This document shows positions 17,764-30,456 of a DNA stretch of 64,000 nucleotides, piece after piece. Source of the DNA: Staphylococcus kloosii (GTDB lineage: Bacteria > Bacillota > Bacilli > Staphylococcales > Staphylococcaceae). The stretch's first letter is position 1. Each line of letters begins with the position of its first letter. The notes below the pieces were generated by a model that was not told the origin of the DNA, searched no databases, and saw only the letters and a program-made list of their open reading frames with translations. Made by a program: the position numbers and the translations under genes. Location of the stretch: positions 1,240,001-1,304,000 of the forward strand of contig NZ_CP027846.1 in assembly GCF_003019255.1 (NCBI RefSeq), read 5' to 3'.

Positions 17764-18858
17764 TTATAAGTCGAAATCTTCTTCTAACAATTCAATTTTA
17801 TTGTCGTCCTGATGATATGAAAAGAAACTAATACGTAGTCTATCTAAATGACGTAAAGTATAACGATATTCTTCAATTGCTGAAATGATTTGCATGATGT
17901 TGGCATAAGAATATTCTGTTTGGTAAGGATTTTGAATTAATTCTTTTTGGAAAGCATCCATTAAGTCTTTCTTTTGTGGATTATCTACTGAAGTATCTTC
18001 AAAATCAACATCATACTTAGCTTTCTTAGATAAACTAATGAATATTTGTTCATGAAATGCTGTTAATGAATCGATATCTAATTTAATTTGTAATAATAAT
18101 TCATTATTTAAACTGTGTAAGTCATGTTGGTAACGATTCATACGTTTTAATACCGCATAAGCTTGGCGTGTGACGCGTACAATTTCCTTGAACAATATCT
18201 TTTTACGATTTTGAGCGTGAAGTTGCTTTTTAGTTAAAGGTCGTTCTTCTTCGTAATACTCAAATATTTGTTCAAGTTTTAATACACGTTTGCTTATTAA
18301 ACCTCTATCTTCTTTTATTTGATGATATTCAGAGGTGTCATTTAATACTAATTTAAACCACATAAATATATCAGTCGAAATATTTAGTGCATTATAATAT
18401 AACTTTGACTCAAATTTCGGTGGTAAAAATATTAAGTTAACGATGGAGGAACTAAGTACCCCAATCATCACTAGTATAAATCTAAAAAATGCAGATACAT
18501 AAAAGTTACCAGTATGTTGTCCCATAATTATTAATGCAGTTACACTCGCCAACGTAGCCACATGGGCTAAATTAAATCTAAATAAAATAGCTATTAACAA
18601 TATAACGGTAACACCCATAATGACAAAATGATTACCAAAAGCTGTAACCATTAAGACTGCCAAAACAGCACCAATTATATTCCCATTAGCTCTGTCAGCA
18701 ATTGTTTTTATCGATCTATAAACGCTAGGTTGCATAGCAACAACAGCACTGACAGCAGCAATGGCTTTCAAGCCTGCCTCTTTAGGTAAAAGAGAAGCGA
18801 TAGCCAAAGCAAGTATAACTGCTATACCTGTTTTTATAACACGAGCTCCTAGCTTCAA
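17764..18858 (-). CDS. FUSC-family / aromatic acid exporter-like membrane protein
   Basis: 364 aa from a TTG start. The N-terminal half holds five or six membrane helices (residues about 8-150). One of these carries the VVAMQPSVYRSIKTIADRANGNIIGA loop region typical of the ArAE_1/FUSC family. The C-terminal half is a long charged helical domain facing the cytosol. TTG 18858 is chosen because AAGGAG lies 8 nt upstream; an ATG 25 codons further up (18933) lacks such a site. The substrate is unknown. It lies downstream of hemL2 on the same strand. Confidence 0.75.
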   Translation of the reverse strand: MKLGARVIKTGIAVILALAIASLLPKEAGLKAIAAVSAVVAMQPSVYRSIKTIADRANGNIIGAVLAVLMVTAFGNHFVIMGVTVILLIAILFRFNLAHVATLASVTALIIMGQHTGNFYVSAFFRFILVMIGVLSSSIVNLIFLPPKFESKLYYNALNISTDIFMWFKLVLNDTSEYHQIKEDRGLISKRVLKLEQIFEYYEEERPLTKKQLHAQNRKKILFKEIVRVTRQAYAVLKRMNRYQHDLHSLNNELLLQIKLDIDSLTAFHEQIFISLSKKAKYDVDFEDTSVDNPQKKDLMDAFQKELIQNPYQTEYSYANIMQIISAIEEYRYTLRHLDRLRISFFSYHQDDNKIELLEEDFDL

Positions 18859-18935
18859 AAGTACCGCTCCTTCGGGATTATATTTAAATAAATCTATTAT
18901 TATTGTTATACAATGATTAACAACAAAATTCAAGT

Positions 18936-20225
18936 TTATTTCATTTGGCTAAATGCATAATCGGCAGCTTCTAAAGTATCGTCAATATCTTGTTCAGTAT
19001 GTTCGGTTGTTAAAAACCATGCCTCAAATTTAGAAGGGGCTAGGTTAATCCCTTGATGTAGCATTAATTTAAAGAATTTCGCAAAGGCTTCGCCATCTGA
19101 ATTCTCTGCTTGATCATAATGCGTTACTTTTTCGTTAGTGAAATATAACGTTAGTGCACCATAAACTCTATTTATCGTAGCAGTAATATTATGTTTTTCA
19201 ATTAATTTTAATAAACCATCCTCTAAGCGTTTACCTAAATTATCAAGTTGTTTATAAACACCATCTTGTTCTAATACTTCTAATAATGCAATGCCTGCTT
19301 TCATAGAAAGTGGGTTACCGGCCATTGTACCCGCTTGATATGCTGGACCAAGAGGGGCAACATGTTCCATAATATCTTGTCTGCCACCATATCCACCAAT
19401 TGGTAAACCACCACCAACAATTTTTCCGAAAGCTGTTAAATCTGGATAAACTTTATATAAATCTTGAGCAGCACCGTAATGGAAGCGGAAAGCTGTGATA
19501 ACTTCATCATAGATTACTAATGTACCATTATCATGAGAAATTTCGTTAATACCTTCTAAGAAACCGGGTTGTGGTTCAACCATACCGAAATTACCTACAA
19601 TTGGTTCGACTAAAACACAAGCGATTTGGTCTCCCCAATAATCAATTGCTTCTTTATATGCATCCAAGTCATTGTAAGGTACTGTGATAACTTCTTGTGC
19701 AACACTTTCAGGGACACCAGCTGAATCAGGAGAACCTAATTGAGATGGGCCACTTCCTGCTGCAACAAGTACTAAATCAGAATGGCCATGGTATTGACCA
19801 GAAAATTTAATGATTTTATTTCTTTTAGTATAGGCACGTGCAACACGAATAGTAGTCATTACTGCTTCTGTACCTGAGTTAACGAAACGAATTTTTTCTA
19901 ATGATGGAATTGCGTCGCGTAATTTTTTAGCGAAGTCAATTTCTAATCGTGTAGGTGTACCGTATAATACACCTTTAGCTGCTTGCTCTTGTATTGCTTT
20001 AGTAATGTGTGGATGAGCTTGACCAGTAATGATTGGGCCATAAGCTTGAAGGTAATCTATATATTTATTGCCATCTTCATCGAATAGATAAGCGCCTTTA
20101 CCTTCTTTCATCATAACAGGGGCACCACCGCCAACTGCTTTATAAGAACGGGAAGGTGAATTAACACCACCCAAAATATATTCATCAGAGAATTTTTGAA
20201 GTCTTTCGCTTTCTGTGAATTTCAT
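18936..20225 (-). CDS. hemL2: glutamate-1-semialdehyde 2,1-aminomutase (HemL2/GsaB type)
   Basis: PLP enzyme converting glutamate-1-semialdehyde to 5-aminolevulinate for haem synthesis. 429 aa, class-III aminotransferase fold. The PLP lysine is in TAFGKIVGGGLP; other motifs are FVNSGTEAVMTTIRVARA and the GGVNSPSRSYKAVGG N-terminus. The gene lies outside a hem operon, next to bcp, which is the context of the second staphylococcal hemL (gsaB). ATG 20225 follows AGAGGTTG. Confidence 0.93.
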   Translation of the reverse strand: MKFTESERLQKFSDEYILGGVNSPSRSYKAVGGGAPVMMKEGKGAYLFDEDGNKYIDYLQAYGPIITGQAHPHITKAIQEQAAKGVLYGTPTRLEIDFAKKLRDAIPSLEKIRFVNSGTEAVMTTIRVARAYTKRNKIIKFSGQYHGHSDLVLVAAGSGPSQLGSPDSAGVPESVAQEVITVPYNDLDAYKEAIDYWGDQIACVLVEPIVGNFGMVEPQPGFLEGINEISHDNGTLVIYDEVITAFRFHYGAAQDLYKVYPDLTAFGKIVGGGLPIGGYGGRQDIMEHVAPLGPAYQAGTMAGNPLSMKAGIALLEVLEQDGVYKQLDNLGKRLEDGLLKLIEKHNITATINRVYGALTLYFTNEKVTHYDQAENSDGEAFAKFFKLMLHQGINLAPSKFEAWFLTTEHTEQDIDDTLEAADYAFSQMK

Positions 20226-20305
20226 GTATATCAACCTCTTTTAATTTAATATTTTCAACTATTATCGTATCATAAAACTAACTATTAAAAGAAATAGGTG
20301 AGACG

Positions 20306-20761
20306 ATGTTACAAAAAGGACAACAATTTCCAGATTTTGAATTAGAAAATCAAGATGGAACTACAATCTCAAAGAAAGATTTAGCGGGCAAAAAAGCAAT
20401 ATTATATTTTTATCCTCGTGATAACACGCCGACTTGTACTACAGAAGCTTGTGATTTTAGAGATAATATAGAAGCATTTAATGATTTAGATGTACAAGTA
20501 TTTGGTATAAGTGGAGATTCTAAAAAGAAACATCAAAACTTTAAAGCAAAACATAACTTGAATTTTGATTTACTAGTAGATGATGAATTTGAACTTTCTA
20601 AAGCTACTGGCGTTTATCAATTGAAGAAATCATTTGGAAAAGAATCAATGGGTATTGTTAGAACTACTTTTGTTATTGATGAAAAAGGCGAAATTATAGA
20701 TGTGATCGAGAAAGTTAAAGTTAAAACACAGATGGAAGAATTGAAAAGCATACTGGGGTGA
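20306..20761 (+). CDS. bcp: Bcp/PrxQ-type thioredoxin-dependent thiol peroxidase
   Basis: 151-aa atypical 2-Cys peroxiredoxin reducing peroxides at the expense of thioredoxin. The active-site motif is TPTCTTEACDF, with peroxidatic Cys and the resolving Cys five residues later. It is divergent from hemL2, with perR three genes on. In S. aureus bcp is a PerR-regulon member, but I do not see a convincing Per box in the 80-bp gap. Confidence 0.93.
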   Translation: MLQKGQQFPDFELENQDGTTISKKDLAGKKAILYFYPRDNTPTCTTEACDFRDNIEAFNDLDVQVFGISGDSKKKHQNFKAKHNLNFDLLVDDEFELSKATGVYQLKKSFGKESMGIVRTTFVIDEKGEIIDVIEKVKVKTQMEELKSILG

Positions 20762-20767
20762 ATTTAT

Positions 20768-21715
20768 ATGAAGGCAGTAAGCTTAATAAGATTAGGTGAT
20801 AAAGAAGAAAGATTACAAGAAGCTTTACCTAATGTTGAATTTGTATTTACTAGCGGTATGGATGAAATTAATGAACAAGACAAAAAGGACTTGGACATAT
20901 TATTTGGCGTTGATAAATTAACGGAAGCATTTTTAGATGAGTGTCCAAACTTAAAATGGATAGCTTGGTATGCCACAGGGGTAGACAAATTACCTCTAGC
21001 GTATTTACAACAAAGAAATATTATATTAACAAATAATAGAGATGCACATGTCATACAAATGTCTGAATTTATAATCGGCTATATATTAGCAGACTATAAA
21101 AATATGCGTACTTCATATAGAAACCAAGTCAATAGACATTATGATAGTAGATTAATAAGCAAAAATTTAAATGGACAAAATATTTTATTTTTAGGAACAG
21201 GTAGTATAGCGCAAAGAACTGCGCAACTAGCTAAAGCGTTTGGTGTCAAAGTTATAGGTATAAATACAACAGGTAAAGAAGTTGAATACTTCGATGAAAC
21301 ATATAACATAGAAGAACTTCATAACATAGTTGGTTTGGCAGATATCGTTATTAATACGTTGCCACAAACACCAAGTACTGTTCACCTATTAACAAAACGC
21401 CATTTTCAATTAATGAAAGATATCGCATTATTTATAAATGTTGGGCGTGGTTCCATAGTTGAAAATGATGTAATCATTGATGTGTTGAAAAATAATATTA
21501 TAAGACATGCGTATTTAGATGTATTTGAAAACGAACCCTTAACTGAAGATAGTGCTTTCTATGATTTAGACAATATCTCTATAACAGCTCACATATCAGG
21601 CAACAATACTGAATTTAGTGATGTAGTAACGGATACATTTATTAAAAATTTGAAAGCGTTTCTCAATAAGGATGATGTAATTGAGAATAAAATTGATACA
21701 AGTAAGGGCTATTAA
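20768..21715 (+). CDS. D-2-hydroxyacid dehydrogenase family protein
   Basis: 315-aa NAD(P)-dependent oxidoreductase. The Rossmann motif is LGTGSIAQRTAQLAKAFG (a GxGxI variant), and the NVGRGSIVEND segment contains the conserved family Arg. The catalytic His region is ITAHISGNN, near residue 283. The substrate is not predictable. It starts 6 bp after bcp with GGGGTG as ribosome-binding site, so the two form an operon. Confidence 0.88.
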   Translation: MKAVSLIRLGDKEERLQEALPNVEFVFTSGMDEINEQDKKDLDILFGVDKLTEAFLDECPNLKWIAWYATGVDKLPLAYLQQRNIILTNNRDAHVIQMSEFIIGYILADYKNMRTSYRNQVNRHYDSRLISKNLNGQNILFLGTGSIAQRTAQLAKAFGVKVIGINTTGKEVEYFDETYNIEELHNIVGLADIVINTLPQTPSTVHLLTKRHFQLMKDIALFINVGRGSIVENDVIIDVLKNNIIRHAYLDVFENEPLTEDSAFYDLDNISITAHISGNNTEFSDVVTDTFIKNLKAFLNKDDVIENKIDTSKGY

Positions 21716-21717
21716 CC

Positions 21718-21734
21718 ATTATTAGTCTAATAAT
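21718..21734. promoter_or_regulatory. 17-bp perfect palindrome just upstream of the perR promoter
   Basis: ATTATTAG-T-CTAATAAT, ending one base before the TTGACA -35. Its inner 15 bp match the Per-box consensus at 10 of 14 positions. It could be a second Fur-family operator or a weak hairpin after the dehydrogenase gene. Confidence 0.45.
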
Positions 21735-21735
21735 A

Positions 21736-21789
21736 TTGACATTTTACTCTTGTAACAGTTATATTAGTATTAAGTAATAATAATTATTA
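21736..21789 (+). promoter_or_regulatory. perR promoter with Per box
   Basis: -35 TTGACA (21736-21741) and a -10-like TTATAT (21759-21764) at 17-bp spacing. A perfect 7-1-7 inverted repeat TAATAATAATTATTA (21775-21789) overlaps the expected transcription start. It matches the consensus TTATAATNATTATAA at 12 of 14 positions, consistent with autoregulation. Confidence 0.72.
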
Positions 21790-21810
21790 TATAGAAAGAT
21801 GGTGAGGGAA

Positions 21811-22266
21811 ATGAGTGCAGAAATGGAAAGCATTGAACATCAACTTGAAGATTCAATTGCTTCATTAAGAACAGCTGGTATAAGAATAACTCCACAGCGA
21901 CAAGCTATTTTAAAATTCTTGATAGCTGCAGAGTCACATCCAACAGCTGACGAAATATATCAAGCACTGTCACCAGATTTTCCTAATATAAGTGTTGCTA
22001 CAATTTATAATAATTTACGTGTTTTTAAAGATAAAGGTATTGTAAAAGAATTAACTTATGGAGATTCATCAAGTAGATTCGATTTTAATACACACAACCA
22101 CTATCATGTGATTTGTGAAAACTGCGGTAAGATTGTTGACTTCCATTACCCACAATTGGATGAAGTAGAACAACTAGCTCAGCACGTAACTGAATTTAAT
22201 GTATCACACCACCGTATGGAAATTTATGGTGTCTGTAAAGAATGTCAAGACAAAGGATACGAATAA
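21811..22266 (+). CDS. perR: PerR, peroxide-responsive Fur-family repressor
   Basis: 151-aa metal-dependent repressor that loses DNA binding when its regulatory histidines are oxidised by peroxide. The winged helix contains RITPQRQAILKFL and SVATIYNNLRVFKD. The structural Zn site is formed by two CxxC motifs (CENC, CKEC), and the regulatory site by the HNHYHV and HHRMEIYG histidines. The RFDFNTHNHYH segment is typical of PerR as opposed to Fur or Zur. ATG 21811 follows GGTGAGGG. Confidence 0.95.
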   Translation: MSAEMESIEHQLEDSIASLRTAGIRITPQRQAILKFLIAAESHPTADEIYQALSPDFPNISVATIYNNLRVFKDKGIVKELTYGDSSSRFDFNTHNHYHVICENCGKIVDFHYPQLDEVEQLAQHVTEFNVSHHRMEIYGVCKECQDKGYE

Positions 22267-22272
22267 GATTTG

Positions 22273-22303
22273 AAGAGAGGAGCATTTTCCTCTCTTTTTT
22301 TTT
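22273..22303 (+). terminator. intrinsic terminator after perR
   Basis: 9-bp stem AAGAGAGGA (22273-22281) with TCCTCTCTT (22288-22296), then T9. Confidence 0.92.
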
Positions 22304-22426
22304 ATATTAATGGAAAAATTAAGGTAAAAACGATAATATTATTACACAAAAATTACTTTTAATACATTTAAACGACAATAGGTTAACGATTAAGTAATTA
22401 TAAACTAAATTTATTCTTTATTTTTA

Positions 22427-22455
22427 TTGACGTTGTTTTAGAAACTTGATACTAT
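22427..22455 (+). promoter_or_regulatory. rrn promoter P1
   Basis: TTGACG (22427-22432), 17-bp spacer, TACTAT (22450-22455). AT-rich DNA upstream could act as an UP element. Confidence 0.8.
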
Positions 22456-22621
22456 ATAAAAGTCGTCAAAACAAGCACCGAATAATGACTCAAATTTTCA
22501 AAAAAGAAAATGCTTGTTAGTGTAAATTTGGTACTTGTGTAACAGGCGAAAGCAATATAGAATAGTAAATGTTGAGTTAAGAACAAAATAAAATTTCTTA
22601 AATTAATTAATAAATTTATTA

Positions 22622-22650
22622 TTGACTTAACGAAATATTAATGTTACAAT
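22622..22650 (+). promoter_or_regulatory. rrn promoter P2
   Basis: TTGACT (22622-22627), 17-bp spacer, TACAAT (22645-22650). Confidence 0.82.
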
Positions 22651-22796
22651 AGTTTCTTGTAACGCAACAAATGAACATTGAAAACTGAATTGCAATATGT
22701 CAACGTTAATTCCAAACGCAACGATATAATCGTTGGTTTAAACGTGTTAGAGATAACACACAATTAGTATTTATGAGCTAATCAAACATCATAATT

Positions 22797-24359
<1,563 letters not shown>

Positions 24360-24449
24360 ATTCGGAATATCTTCTACGAAGATGAAACGGGATAACGTAG
24401 ACATATTGTATTCAGTTTTGAATGCTCATAGAGTGTTCAACACGAGAAT

Positions 24450-24526
<77 letters not shown>

Positions 24527-24550
24527 TTATAGTTGCAACATCAAATATTT

Positions 24551-24626
24551 GGGGGCTTAGCTCAGATGGGAGAGCGCCTGCTTTGCACGCAGGAGGTCAG
24601 CGGTTCGATCCCGCTAGTCTCCACCA
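24551..24626 (+). tRNA. tRNA-Ala(UGC)
   Basis: 76 nt with CCA, anticodon TGC, second spacer tRNA. Identical in sequence to the tRNA-Ala at 28711. Confidence 0.97.
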
Positions 24627-24875
24627 TTTATTAAATTGTACATTGAAAACTAGATAAGTAAGTAAAATATAGATTTTACCAAGCAAAACCGAGTGAATTA
24701 GAGTTTTAAAAAGCTTGAATTCAAACTAAAATAATCGCTAGTGTTCGAAAGAACACTCACAGATTAATAACATTTTGGGTTTTGAGTTAAACATTGCGTT
24801 TGACTTCGATAGATGTTTTCAAAAGAAAACGTTTGTCAGTCAATGTGTTGCAAGCGTTTGACTTAAAAACAAAAA

Positions 24876-27798
<2,923 letters not shown>

Positions 27799-27872
27799 TT
27801 TAAATGTTTTGATTGGTAAAATGATATTTACTTACTATCTAGTTTTGAATGTATAACTTTTATACATCATTG

Positions 27873-27987
27873 TCTGGTGACAATGGCAAGGAGGTCACAC
27901 CTGTTCCCATGCCGAACACAGAAGTTAAGCTCCTTAGCGCCGATGGTAGTCGGATTTACATCCCGCTAGAGTAGGACGTTGCCAGGC
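27873..27987 (+). rRNA. rrf: 5S ribosomal RNA
   Basis: 115 nt. Ends TCTGGTGAC and GTTGCCAGGC form the terminal helix; contains the conserved CCGAAC of loop C. Confidence 0.96.
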
Positions 27988-27997
27988 AAGTTATAAT

Positions 27998-28073
27998 GGA
28001 GAATTAGCTCAGCTGGGAGAGCATCTGCCTTACAAGCAGAGGGTCGGCGGTTCGAACCCGTCATTCTCCACCA
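27998..28073 (+). tRNA. tRNA-Val(UAC)
   Basis: 76 nt with CCA, anticodon TAC. First of 27 tRNA genes that follow 5S with short spacers. Confidence 0.96.
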
Positions 28074-28094
28074 TTTTACTTAATTACATAATTA

Positions 28095-28170
<76 letters not shown>

Positions 28171-28175
28171 TGTAA

Positions 28176-28251
28176 GAGCCATTAGCTCAGTTGGTAGAGC
28201 ATCTGACTTTTAATCAGAGGGTCAGAGGTTCGAATCCTCTATGGCTCACCA
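28176..28251 (+). tRNA. tRNA-Lys(UUU)
   Basis: 76 nt with CCA, anticodon TTT. Confidence 0.96.
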
Positions 28252-28257
28252 TTACAT

Positions 28258-28339
28258 GCGGGTGTGGCGGAATTGGCAGACGCACTAGACTTAGGATCTA
28301 GCGCCTTACGGCGTGGGGGTTCGACTCCCTTCACCCGCA
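28258..28339 (+). tRNA. tRNA-Leu(UAG)
   Basis: 82 nt, class II with a long variable arm, anticodon TAG, CCA not encoded. Confidence 0.95.
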
Positions 28340-28342
28340 TTT

Positions 28343-28417
28343 GCAGAAGTAGTTCAGCGGTAGAATACGACCTTGCCAAGGTCGGGGTCGCGGGTTCGAA
28401 TCCCGTCTTCTGCTCCA
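28343..28417 (+). tRNA. tRNA-Gly(GCC)
   Basis: 75 nt with CCA, anticodon GCC. The D-loop keeps the GG dinucleotide and the T-loop TTCGAAT, so this is a normal translation-competent tRNA-Gly, unlike the four at 29980-30333. Confidence 0.96.
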
Positions 28418-28430
28418 TTTTATTTTTTGT

Positions 28431-28519
28431 GCCGGGGTGGCGGAACTGGCAGACGCACAGGACTTAAAATCCTGCGGTAAGTAATTACCGTACCGGTTCG
28501 ATTCCGGTCCTCGGCACCA
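28431..28519 (+). tRNA. tRNA-Leu(UAA)
   Basis: 89 nt with CCA, class II, anticodon TAA. Confidence 0.96.
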
Positions 28520-28534
28520 TCTTTTGTAAAATAT

Positions 28535-28608
28535 GCGCCCGTAGCTCAACTGGATAGAGCGTTTGACTACGGATCAAGAGGTTATGGGTTCGACTCCTAT
28601 CGGGCGCG
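28535..28608 (+). tRNA. tRNA-Arg(ACG)
   Basis: 74 nt, anticodon ACG (read as ICG), CCA not encoded. Confidence 0.95.
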
Positions 28609-28621
28609 TTAATATATTTTA

Positions 28622-28695
28622 CGGGAAGTAGCTCAGCTTGGTAGAGCACTTGGTTTGGGACCAAGGGGTCGTAGGTTCGAATCCTGTCTTCCCGA
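28622..28695 (+). tRNA. tRNA-Pro(UGG)
   Basis: 74 nt, anticodon TGG, CCA not encoded. Confidence 0.95.
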
Positions 28696-28710
28696 TTAAA
28701 ATACCTATAT

Positions 28711-28786
28711 GGGGGCTTAGCTCAGATGGGAGAGCGCCTGCTTTGCACGCAGGAGGTCAGCGGTTCGATCCCGCTAGTCTCCACCA
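28711..28786 (+). tRNA. tRNA-Ala(UGC), second copy
   Basis: 76 nt with CCA, identical to the spacer tRNA-Ala at 24551. Confidence 0.96.
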
Positions 28787-28803
28787 TATAAAACATATTT
28801 AAC

Positions 28804-28877
28804 GGCGGTGTAGCTCAGCTGGCTAGAGCGTACGGTTCATACCCGTGAGGTCGGGGGTTCGATCCCCTCCACCGCCA
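28804..28877 (+). tRNA. tRNA-Met(CAU), elongator type
   Basis: 74 nt, anticodon CAT. The sequence after the discriminator base is CTA where CCA would be, so the tail must be added after transcription. Confidence 0.92.
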
Positions 28878-28903
28878 CTAAATTTTATTTTGAATTATAT
28901 TTA

Positions 28904-28977
28904 GGACCTTTAGCTCAGTTGGTCAGAGCTAACGGCTCATAACCGTTCGGTCGCAGGTTCGAATCCTGCAAGGTCCA
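28904..28977 (+). tRNA. tRNA-Ile2(CAU, lysidine type) or tRNA-Met
   Basis: 74 nt, anticodon CAT, no encoded CCA. The body (acceptor GGACCTT, anticodon stem ACGGC) resembles the Bacillales tRNA-Ile2 whose C34 becomes lysidine and reads AUA. I favour Ile2 from memory of that sequence. Confidence 0.85.
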
Positions 28978-28985
28978 TTAAATAC

Positions 28986-29078
28986 GGAGGAATACCCAAG
29001 TCCGGCTGAAGGGATCGGTCTTGAAAACCGACAGGGGCTTAACGGCCCGCGGGGGTTCGAATCCCTCTTCCTCCGCCA
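28986..29078 (+). tRNA. tRNA-Ser(UGA), copy 1
   Basis: 93 nt with CCA, class II, anticodon TGA. Identical to the next gene, 137 bp away. Confidence 0.95.
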
Positions 29079-29122
29079 TTTATTTTTCAGCAATATAATT
29101 CAATAAAATTATTTATTAATAC

Positions 29123-29215
29123 GGAGGAATACCCAAGTCCGGCTGAAGGGATCGGTCTTGAAAACCGACAGGGGCTTAACGGCCCGCGGGGGTTCGAATC
29201 CCTCTTCCTCCGCCA
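29123..29215 (+). tRNA. tRNA-Ser(UGA), copy 2
   Basis: 93 nt with CCA, an exact tandem duplicate of the preceding tRNA-Ser with different spacers. Confidence 0.95.
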
Positions 29216-29232
29216 TTAATTATTTTTATTAC

Positions 29233-29306
<74 letters not shown>

Positions 29307-29318
29307 TTACATATTTTT

Positions 29319-29394
29319 GGTCTCGTAGTGTAGCGGTTAACACGCCTGCCTGTCACGCAGGAGATCGCGGGTTCGATTCCCGTCGAGACCGCCA
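29319..29394 (+). tRNA. tRNA-Asp(GUC)
   Basis: 76 nt with CCA, anticodon GTC. Confidence 0.96.
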
Positions 29395-29398
29395 TTAT

Positions 29399-29471
29399 GG
29401 TTCAGTAGCTCAGTTGGTAGAGCAATGGATTGAAGCTCCATGTGTCGGCAGTTCGACTCTGTCCTGAACCA
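29399..29471 (+). tRNA. tRNA-Phe(GAA)
   Basis: 73 nt, anticodon GAA, no encoded CCA. Confidence 0.94.
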
Positions 29472-29483
29472 TTTTTTATACAA

Positions 29484-29556
<73 letters not shown>

Positions 29557-29562
29557 TCACAT

Positions 29563-29646
29563 GGAGGGGTAGCGAAGTGGCTAAACGCGGCGGACTGTAA
29601 ATCCGCTCCTTCGGGTTCGGCAGTTCGAATCTGCCCCCCTCCACCA
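29563..29646 (+). tRNA. tRNA-Tyr(GUA)
   Basis: 84 nt with CCA, class II, anticodon GTA. Confidence 0.96.
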
Positions 29647-29659
29647 TCTATAATTTAAT

Positions 29660-29733
29660 AGGGGCATAGTTCAACGGTAGAATAGAGGTCTCCAAAACCT
29701 TTGATGTGGGTTCGATTCCTACTGCCCCTGCCA
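29660..29733 (+). tRNA. tRNA-Trp(CCA)
   Basis: 74 nt with CCA tail, anticodon CCA. Confidence 0.95.
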
Positions 29734-29734
29734 T

Positions 29735-29808
29735 GGCGGTTGTGGCGAAGTGGTTAACGCATCGGATTGTGGTTCCGACATTCGTGGGTTCGATTCCCAT
29801 CAACCGCC
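29735..29808 (+). tRNA. tRNA-His(GUG)
   Basis: 74 nt with an 8-bp acceptor stem that includes the G-1:C73 pair typical of tRNA-His. Anticodon GTG. It starts one base after tRNA-Trp. Confidence 0.95.
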
Positions 29809-29819
29809 CTTAATATTAA

Positions 29820-29891
29820 TGGGCTATAGCCAAGCGGTAAGGCAACGGACTTTGACTCCGTCACGCGCTGGTTCGAATCCAGCTAGCCCAG
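29820..29891 (+). tRNA. tRNA-Gln(UUG)
   Basis: 72 nt, anticodon TTG, no encoded CCA. Confidence 0.95.
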
Positions 29892-29897
29892 TTAATT

Positions 29898-29971
<74 letters not shown>

Positions 29972-29979
29972 TGTGATAT

Positions 29980-30054
29980 GCGGGAGTAGTTCAACACTTA
30001 GAACAGGTTCCTTCCCGGAACAAGGTATAGGTGCAAATCCTATCTTCCGCTCCA
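29980..30054 (+). tRNA. non-proteinogenic tRNA-Gly(UCC), copy 1
   Basis: 75 nt with CCA, anticodon TCC in loop CTTCCCG. The D-loop AACACTTA lacks G18-G19, and the T-loop is TGCAAAT in place of TTCGAAT. In staphylococci such tRNA-Gly species bind EF-Tu poorly and donate glycine to FemX/A/B for the pentaglycine bridge. Confidence 0.88.
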
Positions 30055-30072
30055 TTTAATTTAATAACTCAT

Positions 30073-30147
30073 GCGGGAGTAGTTTAACTCTTAGAACAGG
30101 TTCCTTCCCGGAACAAGGTATAGGTGTAAGTCCTATCTTCCGCTCCA
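30073..30147 (+). tRNA. non-proteinogenic tRNA-Gly(UCC), copy 2
   Basis: 75 nt with CCA, anticodon TCC. D-loop AACTCTTA without GG; T-loop TGTAAGT. Both partners of the usual 18-55 and 19-56 tertiary pairs are changed. Confidence 0.88.
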
Positions 30148-30165
30148 TTTAATTTAATAACATAT

Positions 30166-30240
30166 GCGGGAGTAGTTTAACTCTTAGAACAGGTTCCTTC
30201 CCGGAACAAGGTATAGGTGTAAGTCCTATCTTCCGCTCCA
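30166..30240 (+). tRNA. non-proteinogenic tRNA-Gly(UCC), copy 3
   Basis: Identical in sequence to copy 2. Confidence 0.88.
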
Positions 30241-30258
30241 TTTAATTTAATAACATAT

Positions 30259-30333
30259 GCGGGAGTAGTTTAATTCTTAGAACAGGTTCCTTCCCGGAAC
30301 AAGGTATAGGTGTAAGTCCTATCTTCCGCTCCA
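30259..30333 (+). tRNA. non-proteinogenic tRNA-Gly(UCC), copy 4
   Basis: Same as copies 2 and 3 except one C-to-T change in the D-loop (AATTCTTA). Confidence 0.88.
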
Positions 30334-30372
30334 TAATTGCTTCCAATGGGAAGTTTTTTATTTATCTATTGA

Positions 30373-30456
30373 GCCGGTGTGGCGGAATTGGCAGACGCGC
30401 GGGACTCAAAATCCCGTTCCTTCATTGGAGTGTCGGTTCGAACCCGACCACCGGTA
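30373..30456 (+). tRNA. tRNA-Leu(CAA)
   Basis: 84 nt, class II, anticodon CAA, G1:U72 acceptor pair, no encoded CCA. Last gene of the tRNA array and immediately next to the prophage. Confidence 0.94.

Larger units (their letters stand above)
22304..22796. other. rRNA operon upstream region, no gene
   Basis: About 490 bp without a coding ORF. It holds the two rRNA promoters listed separately, AT-rich upstream DNA and the 16S leader with processing sequences. Confidence 0.8.
29980..30333 (+). repeat. four 93-bp tandem units, each holding a non-canonical tRNA-Gly gene
   Basis: Units start at 29980, 30073, 30166 and 30259, exactly 93 bp apart. Each unit is a 75-nt tRNA gene plus an 18-bp spacer of the type TTTAATTTAATAACNNAT. 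Units 2 and 3 are identical in the tRNA, unit 4 differs by one D-loop base, and unit 1 is the most divergent. Confidence 0.95.

Noticed and set aside
20235..20305. Per box in the hemL2-bcp gap
   Set aside because: No stretch matched the 7-1-7 consensus well enough, although bcp is a known PerR target in S. aureus.
29980..30333. Regular 93-bp repeats as a CRISPR array
   Set aside because: Repeats are 75-nt tRNA genes with near-identical 18-bp spacers; no unique spacers and no cas genes.
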